Positions 40,095-50,122 of a DNA stretch of 64,000 bases are shown piece after piece (the first letter of the stretch is position 1; every line of letters begins with the position of its first letter). Made by a program: the position numbers and the translations under genes. Below the pieces are notes generated by a model. That model ran no database searches, was not told where the DNA came from, and worked only from the letters and a program-made list of their open reading frames with translations. The stretch is from Christiangramia sediminis (GTDB lineage Bacteria; Bacteroidota; Bacteroidia; Flavobacteriales; Flavobacteriaceae), in assembly GCF_020552705.1 (NCBI RefSeq), contig NZ_JAJBZG010000005.1:1163445-1227444 (forward strand), read 5' to 3'.

Positions 40095-43000
40095 ATGAAA
40101 TTAAAATTATTCTTTGCTTGCATTATCTTTTTAGTCTTTTCAGGATTATCGCACGCACAACAAACCAAAACCATTAGTGGTATCATAACAGATGCTAATC
40201 AGGTTCCATTACCGGGAGCAGAAGTTAAAGTTGACGGTAAGGAGATTTATGATGTAACTGATTTCGACGGAAATTTCACTTTAGAAAATGTTGAAGTTGG
40301 GGATGTCTTTAGAGTAACTTTCCTTGGATTCGCTCCACAGGAAGTAGAAGTCACTGAAAATTCAAATTATTCAGTAGTCCTTCAGGAAGATGCCGGCCAG
40401 CTTGATGAGGTGGTCGTTGTAGGATACGGTAGTCAGAGCCGTGCTGATATTACCGGTGCGATTGCATCTGTAAAATCTGAAGATATTGTAAAGCAACCTG
40501 CTTTAAATGCCGCTCAGGCTGTTCAGGGTAAAGTTGCCGGGGTAAATATCATCGCTAATGATGCACCTGGATCTACTCCAACAGTGTTGGTTAGGGGACT
40601 TGGAACAGCAGAAGGGGGTAGAGACCCTTTTTATGTTGTAGATGGACAACCGGTTCAGGATATCCAGAATATCAGTCCAAATGATATTGAGTCTATAGAA
40701 TTCTTGAAAGGTGCTTCTTATGCCAACATCTATGGTATTAGAGCTGCAAATGGAGTTATCTTAATTACGACCAAGAGGGGTAAAGGAAAACCAACTTTCA
40801 GTTTTGATACATATTATGGTATTCGTACTGTTCAAAATCAGGTGGAAATGGCCAATGGATCGCAATACATAGATTACTTTAATGAAGAGAGTGCTGCATC
40901 TGGAGGTTATCAACTTCAGCAAAATCAGCCTTTTGAAACAGACTGGTACGATGAATTGTTACAAACAGGAACAATTAGCAATAACAGTTTTTCAGTTTCT
41001 GGTGCAGGAGAAAATATAGATTACTTCTTAAGTTATAACTTTTATGATGAAGAAGGTATTCTGGAAGAAAATAATTATAGCCGAGGTACCATCAGAAATA
41101 ATAATACTTTCCATTTATTTGATGACAGGTTCAGAATTATACAAAACCTGAATATTAGTTATACGAATGAGTCTCCAAAGCCATTTGGGTCATTTAGTAA
41201 CGCTTACAGGCAGTCTCCATTAGTACCAGTTTTTTATCCAAATGGAAGATTCGGGCAGTCATATGTGAATCAAACCACAGGAATTGTAAATTATATAGGT
41301 GGAGAGGGTGAATCTATTGGTAGGTTGAATCCTCATGGAAACCCGGTTTCTGATGTTTTCTTTGCCGATGAAGATATAAATACTACTACACTTCAGGGAC
41401 AAATTACGGCAGAATTAGATCTAACCGATTATTTGACATTCACTACCAGATTTGGTGCTACGCAGTTTTACTATAAAAGGTATGCATATACTCCAACCAG
41501 AGAACGTTGGTTAAATGCAGATCCAAGAAGAACATTAGAACAATTTCAGCAGGGTAGAGTTGATGCAGATGGGGATGGTTCAATTTCTACGGAATTCGCA
41601 AATAATTCTTATACGGTAAGAGATGAGAATTACTTCCGATGGAATATAGAAGGATTCCTGACTTTTGAAAAAACATTTGGAAAGCATAACCTGGATGCCA
41701 CGGTAGGTATTAGCCGTGAAAATTTTGGAGGAAGAGAATTTCTTGAAGGTCAGGCTTACGATGTATTTGAAGAAAGACGATTTAGAGAAATTAGTAGAAG
41801 AACAGCTAATTTCTTTGACAATACAGTTACCCAGGAATTTAATCAGTCTACGAACCTGCAATCTTATTTTGCCAGAGCAGAATATAATTTTGACAAGAAA
41901 TATTATTTAAGAGCAGTTGTAAGACGTGATGGTTCAAGTAACTTCATTACCGGGGATAATTATTTTGCGACCTTCCCAGCATTCAGTGTTGGTTGGACGG
42001 TTACAAATGAAGAATTCTTAAATGATAGTGAGGTATTGAATTATTTCAAAATATTCGCAGGATGGGGAGAAATAGGAAATGCTAACGTACCAATTAATAT
42101 TCAGCAGGTTAACTCAGGTGACGGAAGTAGAAATACGAACTATGTATTTGGGCCTACACAGTCATTAATATTAGGTGCAGCTTTTGGAAGCCCGGTAGAA
42201 ACTCTGGAATGGGAAACTACTCAGGAATGGGAAGTTGGATTTGATTATGGATTATTCGACAGAAAATTAACCGGTACAGCCGCGTATTATCAAAGAACGA
42301 ATACCAATGCGATAATTCAGGTTACTCCTCTTCTAAACTCAGCCGCAGAAGGTAATTTCCTCGCACAGGCCGCTGAAGTGGTTAATGAAGGTTTTGAATT
42401 CCTTGCTAATTGGAGTGATGACATTAACGATGACTTTAGTTATAACATTGGGGTGAATTTTTCTACCAATGAGAATACGGTTCAAAATGTTCGAGAGGCT
42501 TTTGATGGACAAACTGGTGGTAGCTTAGGAAATGGACAGATCACCAAAAGACTTAAAGATGGAGAACCATTGTTTGCCTGGTGGATGTACGAGGCAGATG
42601 GTGTTTGGCAGACTCAGCAGGAAATAGATAATAATCCTGCTGTTGGAAATGCGGCTCCAGGACATCTTCGCTATGTAGATCAAAATGATGATGGAGTAAT
42701 TGATGACAGGGATAAGAAATATTTTGGTTCTTACATTCCTACCTATAATTATGGGGTAAGATTTGGTGTAAACTATAAAAATATTGATCTAAGTGTTGAT
42801 GGTTATGGTGTAGGAGGAAATAAAGTATATAATGGACTTAAGAATACAAGATTAGGAGGGGAGAATGTTACTTTAGAGACCTTCAATAACCGATGGACAG
42901 GTCCAGGTTCTACGAATTCAGCACCGGGAGCAGACAGGGATGCCATTGCTTCTTCCTATTATCTGGAAGACGGAGATTTTTTCCGAATAAATAATATGAC

Positions 43001-43205
43001 CGTGGGATATACTTTAGAGGATATCTCTTTGGTAAAGAGAGCCAGAATCTATTTCACGTTGCAGAATCCATTTATGTTCACCGATTATTCAGGTTTTACT
43101 CCTGAATTAAATCAAAATGGAAATCCTAAGCAAACAACGGGTATAGAACTATCTGCTTATCCAACAACTCGTTCTTTCTTGCTAGGAGCGAATCTTCAAC
43201 TGTAA
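40095..43205 (+). CDS. SusC-like TonB-dependent outer-membrane transporter
   Basis: A 1036-residue SusC-family protein: signal peptide (LVFSGLSHAQ), carboxypeptidase-regulatory-like domain (ISGIITDANQVPLPGAEV), TonB-box-like DEVVVVGYG, plug domain (VRGLGTAEGGRDPFYVVDGQP) and the 22-strand barrel. It imports large oligosaccharides with its SusD partner. I chose the ATG at 40095, which begins a proper signal peptide; an earlier in-frame ATG at 40017 adds 26 residues without signal character and lies on the operator palindrome. It is followed after 26 bases by susD. Confidence 0.95.
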   Translation: MKLKLFFACIIFLVFSGLSHAQQTKTISGIITDANQVPLPGAEVKVDGKEIYDVTDFDGNFTLENVEVGDVFRVTFLGFAPQEVEVTENSNYSVVLQEDAGQLDEVVVVGYGSQSRADITGAIASVKSEDIVKQPALNAAQAVQGKVAGVNIIANDAPGSTPTVLVRGLGTAEGGRDPFYVVDGQPVQDIQNISPNDIESIEFLKGASYANIYGIRAANGVILITTKRGKGKPTFSFDTYYGIRTVQNQVEMANGSQYIDYFNEESAASGGYQLQQNQPFETDWYDELLQTGTISNNSFSVSGAGENIDYFLSYNFYDEEGILEENNYSRGTIRNNNTFHLFDDRFRIIQNLNISYTNESPKPFGSFSNAYRQSPLVPVFYPNGRFGQSYVNQTTGIVNYIGGEGESIGRLNPHGNPVSDVFFADEDINTTTLQGQITAELDLTDYLTFTTRFGATQFYYKRYAYTPTRERWLNADPRRTLEQFQQGRVDADGDGSISTEFANNSYTVRDENYFRWNIEGFLTFEKTFGKHNLDATVGISRENFGGREFLEGQAYDVFEERRFREISRRTANFFDNTVTQEFNQSTNLQSYFARAEYNFDKKYYLRAVVRRDGSSNFITGDNYFATFPAFSVGWTVTNEEFLNDSEVLNYFKIFAGWGEIGNANVPINIQQVNSGDGSRNTNYVFGPTQSLILGAAFGSPVETLEWETTQEWEVGFDYGLFDRKLTGTAAYYQRTNTNAIIQVTPLLNSAAEGNFLAQAAEVVNEGFEFLANWSDDINDDFSYNIGVNFSTNENTVQNVREAFDGQTGGSLGNGQITKRLKDGEPLFAWWMYEADGVWQTQQEIDNNPAVGNAAPGHLRYVDQNDDGVIDDRDKKYFGSYIPTYNYGVRFGVNYKNIDLSVDGYGVGGNKVYNGLKNTRLGGENVTLETFNNRWTGPGSTNSAPGADRDAIASSYYLEDGDFFRINNMTVGYTLEDISLVKRARIYFTLQNPFMFTDYSGFTPELNQNGNPKQTTGIELSAYPTTRSFLLGANLQL

Positions 43206-43231
43206 TTATTAAAAGATAAAACATTAAGGAT

Positions 43232-44662
43232 ATGAAACTAAAAAATATAATTCATTTACTCCTGTTTTCACTCATCATCATTTCTTGTGATGAAGAGTTT
43301 GTAGAAGAGGTAGAGATCGTAGATCCTACTGCTGAAGAAAGAGGAGAATTCAATGTGCCTGTAGATTTCGTAAACGGAGTCTATGGTAGACATACAGATT
43401 TTGCCTATGCATTTGCTTACCTGGGAATTACTGAAATTATTTCAGATAATGCAGATAAAGGTAGTGCCCCAACAGACACGGGAACAGATAAACATCTTTT
43501 AGATGGTTTAACCCATACTACATCCACTCCTTCTATACAGAATATGTGGACACAATGGTATAAAACAATTGGAAGAGCAACTCTCTCTATAGAATTTACT
43601 GAAGAGTATTATGCGGAAAATCCAGATCCTGAAAATTTAGAGAGTAGACTTATAGGAGAAGCGAAATTTTTAAGAGCACTTAACTATTTCTGGTTGGTAA
43701 GATCTTTTGGACCTATACCTTTGCAACACGTGAGTCTTGTTGAAAGAGCTCCGGTAGAAGAGATTTACTCTTATATAGAACAGGATCTTAATGATGCTAT
43801 AAGTTTATTACCGGCTAAAAGCGAATATGCTCCTTCAGATTTAGGAAGGGCGACTAGTGGAGCTGCACAGGCTTTACTAGCCAAAGTTTATCTATATCAG
43901 GAAGAATGGCAGGCAGCAGCAGATGCAGCTAATAGCGTGATCACTTCAGGTGAATATGGACTGGAAGATGACTATGCGACTCTTTGGAGAGAATCTACAG
44001 AAAATGGAATCGAATCAATCTTTGAATTACAGGGAAGAGGTGAAATTCCTGCGCACGGAATTCAACAATATTCATCAACACAAGGTGCACGTGGACCTAG
44101 CGGTTGGGGTTGGGGATTCAATACTCCAACTGAAGATCTTGTAAATGCTTTTGATTCAGAAGAAGATGAAATTAGAAAAAATGCAACGATCGTTTTCGCC
44201 GGGGAGACCCTTTGGGATGGAAGAGAAGTAGATCCTGCTGTAGAGAATCCAAGATATAATGAAAAAGCATATTCAAGCGCAAATGCAGGAGCTGGAGATG
44301 GTGATAAGAATATCAGGGTGCTTAGATATGCTGAAATTCTTTTAATTTATGCTGAAGCTCTTAATGAACTGGGACAAACAGCCACAGCTGAAGATTTCTT
44401 AAATATGGTACGTGAACGTGTAGAGCTTGAGCCAAAGACCGGATTAAGTCAGGAAGAATTAAGACAGGCTATTTGGAAAGAACGTCGTCTGGAACTTGCT
44501 TTTGAACACGATCGTTGGTTTGATCTTATAAGAACAGGACAGGCTGCAGAAGAAATGATAGAACATGGTAAGCCTTTTCAAACTGGCAGACATGAGCTAT
44601 TCCCGATCCCTAACGATCAATTGATTCAAACTCCTGAGATGGAGCAGAATCCAGGATGGTAA
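43232..44662 (+). CDS. SusD/RagB family glycan-binding lipoprotein
   Basis: A 476-residue lipoprotein (SLIIISC, Cys19) with the SusD helical scaffold: AKFLRALNYFWLVRSFGPIPL, GAAQALLAKVYLYQEEW, RYAEILLIYAEALNELG, WKERRLELAFEHDRWFDLIRTG, and a typical end EQNPGW. It caps the SusC transporter and binds the target glycan at the cell surface. The SusC/SusD pair defines this as a polysaccharide utilization locus. Confidence 0.95.
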   Translation: MKLKNIIHLLLFSLIIISCDEEFVEEVEIVDPTAEERGEFNVPVDFVNGVYGRHTDFAYAFAYLGITEIISDNADKGSAPTDTGTDKHLLDGLTHTTSTPSIQNMWTQWYKTIGRATLSIEFTEEYYAENPDPENLESRLIGEAKFLRALNYFWLVRSFGPIPLQHVSLVERAPVEEIYSYIEQDLNDAISLLPAKSEYAPSDLGRATSGAAQALLAKVYLYQEEWQAAADAANSVITSGEYGLEDDYATLWRESTENGIESIFELQGRGEIPAHGIQQYSSTQGARGPSGWGWGFNTPTEDLVNAFDSEEDEIRKNATIVFAGETLWDGREVDPAVENPRYNEKAYSSANAGAGDGDKNIRVLRYAEILLIYAEALNELGQTATAEDFLNMVRERVELEPKTGLSQEELRQAIWKERRLELAFEHDRWFDLIRTGQAAEEMIEHGKPFQTGRHELFPIPNDQLIQTPEMEQNPGW

Positions 44663-44666
44663 TTTC

Positions 44667-46028
44667 ATGATAAAACAGCTCAGAACATTAAGTACAATAT
44701 TGTTTTTTTTAGCTACAATAGGTTGCAGTAATGATTCGGGTACCGAGGTGGTGCCCGAATCACCTGATCCAGTTACAGAGGAAGAAACAGAAGAAGAGGA
44801 ACCTGAAGAGGTTCCTTCTCTTTCTGATGAAGAACTTCTGGAGCTGGTGCAGGAACAAACCTTTAAGTATTTCTGGGAATTTGCAGAACCTGTTAGCGGG
44901 ATGGCCAGAGAAAGATCACAGGATAATGCTTATGGCGGTCAATCGCCAAATCTGGTTACTACCGGAGGTACTGGTTTTGGTCTTGCTTCATTTCCTACCG
45001 CAGTGGAACGTGGCTGGATAACACGGGATGATGCATTAGCGAGATTGGACAAAATTCTTAGCTTCTTAGAAAGTGTCCCCACCTATCACGGTGCTTATTC
45101 ACACTGGTATTTGGGAAGTACGGCACAAACAAGACCATTTAGTGATCTTGATGATGGTGGAGATTTAGTGGAAACAGCATTTCTTATGCAGGGTTTAATG
45201 ATTTGTCGCGAATACTTTAGTGAAGAGCAAGTAGCCTCCAGGATCAACCAAATCTGGGAAGATGTAGAATGGGACTGGTACACCCAGGGTGAAAATACCC
45301 TTTACTGGCACTGGTCTCCAAATAACGATTTTCAAATAGGTCTTGAGATTAAAGGCTGGAATGAAGCATTAATAGTATATGTACTCGCAGCTTCGTCCCC
45401 CACGCATAGTATTTCCAAAGAAGTTTATACGAATGGCTGGGCATCAAATGGAAATATTAGAACCGGCAGATCTCATTATGGCATAAATATGCCTTTAGGA
45501 CCATCTTATGGCGGGCCATTATTTTTCAGTCATTATTCATTTATAGGTTTGGATCCAAGAAATCTTCAGGATGAATATGCCAGTTACTGGGAGCAGAATA
45601 CAGCACATTCTCTGATAAATTATGAATATTGCGTTGACAATCCTTTAAATTATGAAGGATATGGTCCGAATTCATGGGGCTTGACGGCTTCAGATAGTAG
45701 AGCAGGATATGCGGCTCATAGCCCTACCAATGATCTGGGAGTAATAACCCCTACTGCCGCATTATCCTCTTTTCCTTATACTCCTGAAAAGTCCATGGCT
45801 GCAATGCGCTATTTTTATGAAGAGCAGGGTGATAATTTATGGGGAGATATGGGGTTTTACGATGCTTTTTCTGAAGAATATAACTGGTATGCTGATGGCT
45901 ATCTCGCCATAGACCAGGGTCTGATAGTAGCCATGATTGAAAATTACCGAACTCAATTACCATGGAATCTATTCATGGCTAATCCCGAAGTTAAAAGCGG
46001 ATTGGAAAAATTAGGGTTCTCGTATTAG
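44667..46028 (+). CDS. Glucoamylase-family (GH144-type) glycoside hydrolase 1, lipoprotein
   Basis: A 453-residue lipoprotein (ATIGC, Cys20) followed by an acidic linker and an (alpha/alpha)6-barrel of the PF10091 'glucoamylase' family. The family includes GH144 endo-beta-1,2-glucanases and sophorose-releasing exo-enzymes of Bacteroidetes. Segments shared with gene 2: LLELVQEQTFKYFWEFAEP, VTTGGTGFG, YWHWSP, GPNSWGLTAS, and AAMRYFY. It is probably exported to the surface, where it would cut the polysaccharide for import. GH144 assignment is by recognition of the family, not by a search. Confidence 0.82.
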   Translation: MIKQLRTLSTILFFLATIGCSNDSGTEVVPESPDPVTEEETEEEEPEEVPSLSDEELLELVQEQTFKYFWEFAEPVSGMARERSQDNAYGGQSPNLVTTGGTGFGLASFPTAVERGWITRDDALARLDKILSFLESVPTYHGAYSHWYLGSTAQTRPFSDLDDGGDLVETAFLMQGLMICREYFSEEQVASRINQIWEDVEWDWYTQGENTLYWHWSPNNDFQIGLEIKGWNEALIVYVLAASSPTHSISKEVYTNGWASNGNIRTGRSHYGINMPLGPSYGGPLFFSHYSFIGLDPRNLQDEYASYWEQNTAHSLINYEYCVDNPLNYEGYGPNSWGLTASDSRAGYAAHSPTNDLGVITPTAALSSFPYTPEKSMAAMRYFYEEQGDNLWGDMGFYDAFSEEYNWYADGYLAIDQGLIVAMIENYRTQLPWNLFMANPEVKSGLEKLGFSY

Positions 46029-46063
46029 ATTTTAAGAAATTTTACATAATAACACTAACCCAA

Positions 46064-47443
46064 ATGCTTAATAGATCTTTACTAATATTAATTATTGGAG
46101 TTTTTCTAATTGCTGGTTGCAAGAATGATCAGAATAAATCTGAAAAATCCCAGGAAAATGAAATTTCAACTGATGAAGAATTATCAGATGAAGCTTTACT
46201 GGATACAGTTCAAAAACAAACTTTAAAATATTTCTGGGATTATGCTGAACCCAATAGCGGAATGGCCAGGGAAAGATATCATCCCGATGGTGAGTATCCT
46301 AAGAATGATGCCCATGTGGTTACAACTGGTGGTTCAGGTTTTGGACTAATGGGAATAGTTGCCGGAATGGAAAGAGGTTTTATTCCTCGAGATTCTGCCG
46401 TAGCCAGACTTAATAAAATTGCCGATTTCCTTGATGCTGCACCCAGATTTCACGGGGCGTGGTCCCACTGGTTGAATGGAGAAACCGGGGACGTTCAGGC
46501 CTTTGGAGAAAAAGATAACGGTGGTGATATTGTGGAAACTTCATTTCTAGCTCAGGGTTTTATCGTGGTTAGAGAATACCTTCAAAATGGTTCCGAGGAA
46601 GAAAAGGCCGTGGCTAAGAAATACGATGAGTTATGGAAAGGGATAGAATGGAACTGGTATACCAACAATAAAGACGGTATATACTGGCATTGGTCCCCGG
46701 TGTATGAATGGGAAATGGACTTTATGATTGAAGGTTATAATGAATGTCTTATCACTTACGTGATGGCCGCTTCTTCTCCAGATCATGCGATAGACCCAAG
46801 AGTGTATCATGATGGATGGGCTCGTAGCGGGAATATCACTACAGATGTAGAGGCATATGGATACCCGTTAATACTAAAACATAACACACGCGGAGATATG
46901 GGTGGCCCTCTATTCTGGGCACATTACTCTTATTTAGGATTAAATCCGAAAGGCCTTTCCGATAAGTATGCCAATTATTGGGATCTAAACGTAAACCATA
47001 CGTTGATTAATTATGAATACTGCCAGGAAAATCCTAATAACTTTGAGACCTATGGTCCTAATTCCTGGGGTTTAACGGCTAGTTACACTCGTAAGGAGGA
47101 CGATGGTATTGGATATACGGCACATTCACCAGACACAGATAAAGGAGTGGTTTCTCCAACAGCAGCTATAAGCTCAATTCCCTATACTCCGGAAAAGTCA
47201 ATGGCTGCAATGAGATACTTTTTTAACGAACAGAATGAATTGCTTTGGGGACCGGCAGGATTTTATGATGCATATAGTCTTGAGGGTAAACCCTGGGCAG
47301 CAAAAAAATACCTGGCAATAGACCAGGGGCCTATGCTTGTAATGATAGAAAATTATCGTTCAGGATTGATCTGGGATTTATTTATGGGTGCCCCGGAAGT
47401 ACAAAATGGATTAAAAAACTTAGGATTTGAATATGAAAAATAG
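46064..47443 (+). CDS. Glucoamylase-family (GH144-type) glycoside hydrolase 2, lipoprotein
   Basis: A 459-residue paralogue of the preceding gene (lipobox LIAGC, Cys19). It shares the same ordered motifs (LLDTVQKQTLKYFWDYAEP, VTTGGSGFG, YWHWSPVYEWE, GPNSWGLTAS, YTPEKSMAAMRYFF). Tandem duplicates of this kind often divide the work between endo cleavage and release of disaccharide; which is which cannot be told here. It overlaps the esterase-like gene downstream by 11 bases. Confidence 0.82.
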   Translation: MLNRSLLILIIGVFLIAGCKNDQNKSEKSQENEISTDEELSDEALLDTVQKQTLKYFWDYAEPNSGMARERYHPDGEYPKNDAHVVTTGGSGFGLMGIVAGMERGFIPRDSAVARLNKIADFLDAAPRFHGAWSHWLNGETGDVQAFGEKDNGGDIVETSFLAQGFIVVREYLQNGSEEEKAVAKKYDELWKGIEWNWYTNNKDGIYWHWSPVYEWEMDFMIEGYNECLITYVMAASSPDHAIDPRVYHDGWARSGNITTDVEAYGYPLILKHNTRGDMGGPLFWAHYSYLGLNPKGLSDKYANYWDLNVNHTLINYEYCQENPNNFETYGPNSWGLTASYTRKEDDGIGYTAHSPDTDKGVVSPTAAISSIPYTPEKSMAAMRYFFNEQNELLWGPAGFYDAYSLEGKPWAAKKYLAIDQGPMLVMIENYRSGLIWDLFMGAPEVQNGLKNLGFEYEK

Positions 47444-48236
47444 ACTGAAGTATTTACTAATAATGTTTGGCTCGATTCTTCTAATGTTACCTCTTACACT
47501 GGAGGCTCAGTCCAAAGAAGATTTTAAAAGAGAACATTTTATTTTAGATGAGGATACGCTTAATTACAGGATTTTATATCCGAAGGATTTTTCTATAGAA
47601 AAGCAATATCCGGTAGTATTGGTTTTGCATGGCGCGGGAGAAAGAGGAAATAACAATGAAGCTCAATTAGTGCACGGAAGTGATCTTTTTTTGATGGAAA
47701 AGAACAGGGAAGAATTCCCTGCAATTGTAATATTTCCACAGGCCCCTAAAGATGACTATTGGGCTAAAGTTGAAGTGAAAAGGGATACGATACCATTTCA
47801 ATTTGATTTTAAAAATAAGCAAGAACCTACGAAATCCTTAAAAATGGTGATGGAACTCATGGATTCTATTGTAGAGAAAGATTTCGTCATTAAAGAAAAA
47901 GTGTATGTAGGTGGTCTCTCCATGGGTGGTATGGGTACGTATGAGATTCTTTATAAAAAACCTGAAATGTTCGCTGCAGCATTTGCAATTTGTGGTGGAG
48001 CTAATACTGAAATTGCTGAAGGCTATCCAAAAGGTTTTAATATCTGGATATTTCATGGCGAAAATGATGATGTAGTGCCTCCAAGATTCTCAAAATCGAT
48101 GGCACGTGCTATTAATCATCATGGCGGCAACGCAAAATTATCTTTATATCCTGAAGACAACCATAATAGTTGGGATTCAGCTTTTTCAGAACCTTATTTC
48201 TTGCCCTGGTTATTTTCTCAGAATCGAACTGAATAG
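47433..48236 (+). CDS. Secreted alpha/beta-hydrolase (carboxylesterase/dienelactone-hydrolase-like)
   Basis: A 267-residue exported hydrolase: signal peptide to about residue 24 (LTLEAQ), LVLHGAGERGNNN oxyanion region, nucleophile elbow GLSMGG, and late Asp/His in GENDDVV and EDNHNSW. It may remove an acyl group such as acetyl or succinyl from the imported glycan. The start is ATG 47433; an upstream in-frame TTG at 47427 is less likely. Exact specificity is unknown. Confidence 0.8.
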   Translation: MKNRLKYLLIMFGSILLMLPLTLEAQSKEDFKREHFILDEDTLNYRILYPKDFSIEKQYPVVLVLHGAGERGNNNEAQLVHGSDLFLMEKNREEFPAIVIFPQAPKDDYWAKVEVKRDTIPFQFDFKNKQEPTKSLKMVMELMDSIVEKDFVIKEKVYVGGLSMGGMGTYEILYKKPEMFAAAFAICGGANTEIAEGYPKGFNIWIFHGENDDVVPPRFSKSMARAINHHGGNAKLSLYPEDNHNSWDSAFSEPYFLPWLFSQNRTE

Positions 48237-48283
48237 TGCACGATAAAGAATCTGGCAATTATTAATATTTAAGATGATAGGAG

Positions 48284-50089
48284 ATGAGAGTTTTTAAAAG
48301 TATACTTACAATAACAGCTTTATTATGTGGCGTTCTCACGTATGCGCAGGAAGTAGTTCCGGAAACCTATATCAATCCTTTGGATATTGATTATACCTAT
48401 ATGGTTTATAATTCCAGTAAGAATATTTCTTATCGTTCTGGAGCAGATCCTGCCGTGATCGAATTCCGTGGCGAATATTTTATGTTTGTCACACGTTCTT
48501 TTGGTTACTGGCATTCTAAAGATCTTATCAATTGGGAATTTATAAAACCCGAAAAATGGTATTTTGAGGGTTCCAATGCCCCCACTGCTTTTAATTATAA
48601 AGATTCACTGGTGTATTTTGCTGGCGATCCTGCCGGCTATGGAAGTATACTTTATACCGATAACCCGAAAAGTGGAAAATGGACACCAACCGCATCAATC
48701 TCTAACAATATTCAGGATTCGGAATTATTCATTGATGATGACGGGAAAACATACTTATACTGGGGTTCGTCCAATGTTCATCCTCTTAAAGTTAAAATGC
48801 TGAATAAAGATGATCGTTTTCTTGAAACCGGAGTTGAAAAAGAACTTATTAACCTGGTAGAAGAAGAACACGGCTGGGAACGCTTTGGGGAGAATAATTT
48901 TCATCCTACTTTAAAGGAAGGTTATATGGAAGGTGCCTCGATGACAAAACACAATGGCAAATACTATTTGCAGTATGCTGCACCCGGTACCCAGTTTAAT
49001 GTGTATGCCGATGCTGCTTATATTGGCGAGACCCCGCTTGGTCCGTTTAAATACATGAAAAATAATCCTTATAGTTTTAAACCTGGAGGTTTTACCAATG
49101 GTGCCGGCCACGGGATTACCATGAAACAAACAAATGGCCAATACTGGCATTTTGCTACCATGGCCCTGGCATCCAATTCACATTGGGAACGTCGTCTGGC
49201 TATGTTTCCTACTTATTTTGATGAAGAAGGATTAATGTATACAAACACCAGCTATGGAGACTATCCATTATTTGCACCGAGTCATCCAACAAAGGCAGGA
49301 CAGCATAGTGGCTTGATGTTACTCTCTTATAAAGGAAAAACAAGTGTTTCTTCTTCGCAGATGCAGGTTAGAAAAAGTACTTCTACAGATGGCGATTTTG
49401 ATATTACCGAAATGCCTTTAGAAAAGAATAGTTCAGGTGAAATTATCTCGAAGGTTTTAACTGATGAAAGTCCGAAATCATTCTGGGTAGCTGAAGCCAA
49501 TGATGATAAGCAATGGGTAGAGATCGAAATGCTTTCTCCCGGAAATATTTATGCTTTTCAATTGAATTTCCATGATCAGGAGTCGGGCATTTACACCCGA
49601 ACCGAAGGTTTACGACACCGATTTACCCTGGAGGTTTCTCAGGATGGTAAGAACTGGAAAACGGTAGTAGACCGAAGTAAAAGTTTTAAAGATGCACCCA
49701 ATGCCTACCTCAGGCTTAATCAACCTGTAAGCAGTAAATATGTTCGCTATAATAATATTGAAGTCCCCGGGAATAATCTTGCATTATCTGAAATCAGGGT
49801 ATTTGGTAAAGGTTTGGGTAAAAAGCCTGCTGAGGTTAAAGACTTCGAAGTATCCCGAGAGGAAGATAGAAGAAATGCCTCATTTAAGTGGAAGCCGGTA
49901 AAAGATGCGCAGGGTTACAATATCCGATGGGGCATAACACCAGATAAATTATACCAAGCCTGGTTGATTTATGATGTAAATGAACATTTTATGCGCAACC
50001 TGGATCGTGATACAAAATATTATTTCAGTATTGAGGCATTTAATGAAAATGGAATCTCAGGAAGATCTGAGATTCTGGAAATAAAATAA
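48284..50089 (+). CDS. GH43-like glycoside hydrolase with discoidin and fibronectin III domains
   Basis: A 601-residue exported protein (signal peptide ending TYAQ). The N-terminal five-blade propeller shows the GH43-type acidic triad: base Asp in GADPAVIEF, Asp in NIQDSELFIDDDG, and acid Glu in MEGASMTKHNGKYYLQY. A discoidin-like (F5/8C) domain follows (about 390-510, WVAEANDDKQWVEIEML...YVRYNNIEV), then a fibronectin type III domain (about 520-600). GH43 enzymes usually release arabinose, xylose or galactose, so a side-chain-removing role is likely. The paralogue at 52478 has the same layout but is frameshifted. Confidence 0.82.
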   Translation: MRVFKSILTITALLCGVLTYAQEVVPETYINPLDIDYTYMVYNSSKNISYRSGADPAVIEFRGEYFMFVTRSFGYWHSKDLINWEFIKPEKWYFEGSNAPTAFNYKDSLVYFAGDPAGYGSILYTDNPKSGKWTPTASISNNIQDSELFIDDDGKTYLYWGSSNVHPLKVKMLNKDDRFLETGVEKELINLVEEEHGWERFGENNFHPTLKEGYMEGASMTKHNGKYYLQYAAPGTQFNVYADAAYIGETPLGPFKYMKNNPYSFKPGGFTNGAGHGITMKQTNGQYWHFATMALASNSHWERRLAMFPTYFDEEGLMYTNTSYGDYPLFAPSHPTKAGQHSGLMLLSYKGKTSVSSSQMQVRKSTSTDGDFDITEMPLEKNSSGEIISKVLTDESPKSFWVAEANDDKQWVEIEMLSPGNIYAFQLNFHDQESGIYTRTEGLRHRFTLEVSQDGKNWKTVVDRSKSFKDAPNAYLRLNQPVSSKYVRYNNIEVPGNNLALSEIRVFGKGLGKKPAEVKDFEVSREEDRRNASFKWKPVKDAQGYNIRWGITPDKLYQAWLIYDVNEHFMRNLDRDTKYYFSIEAFNENGISGRSEILEIK

Positions 50090-50122
50090 AAAACCAATTA
50101 CCAATTTTAAAGTTTAACGAAA

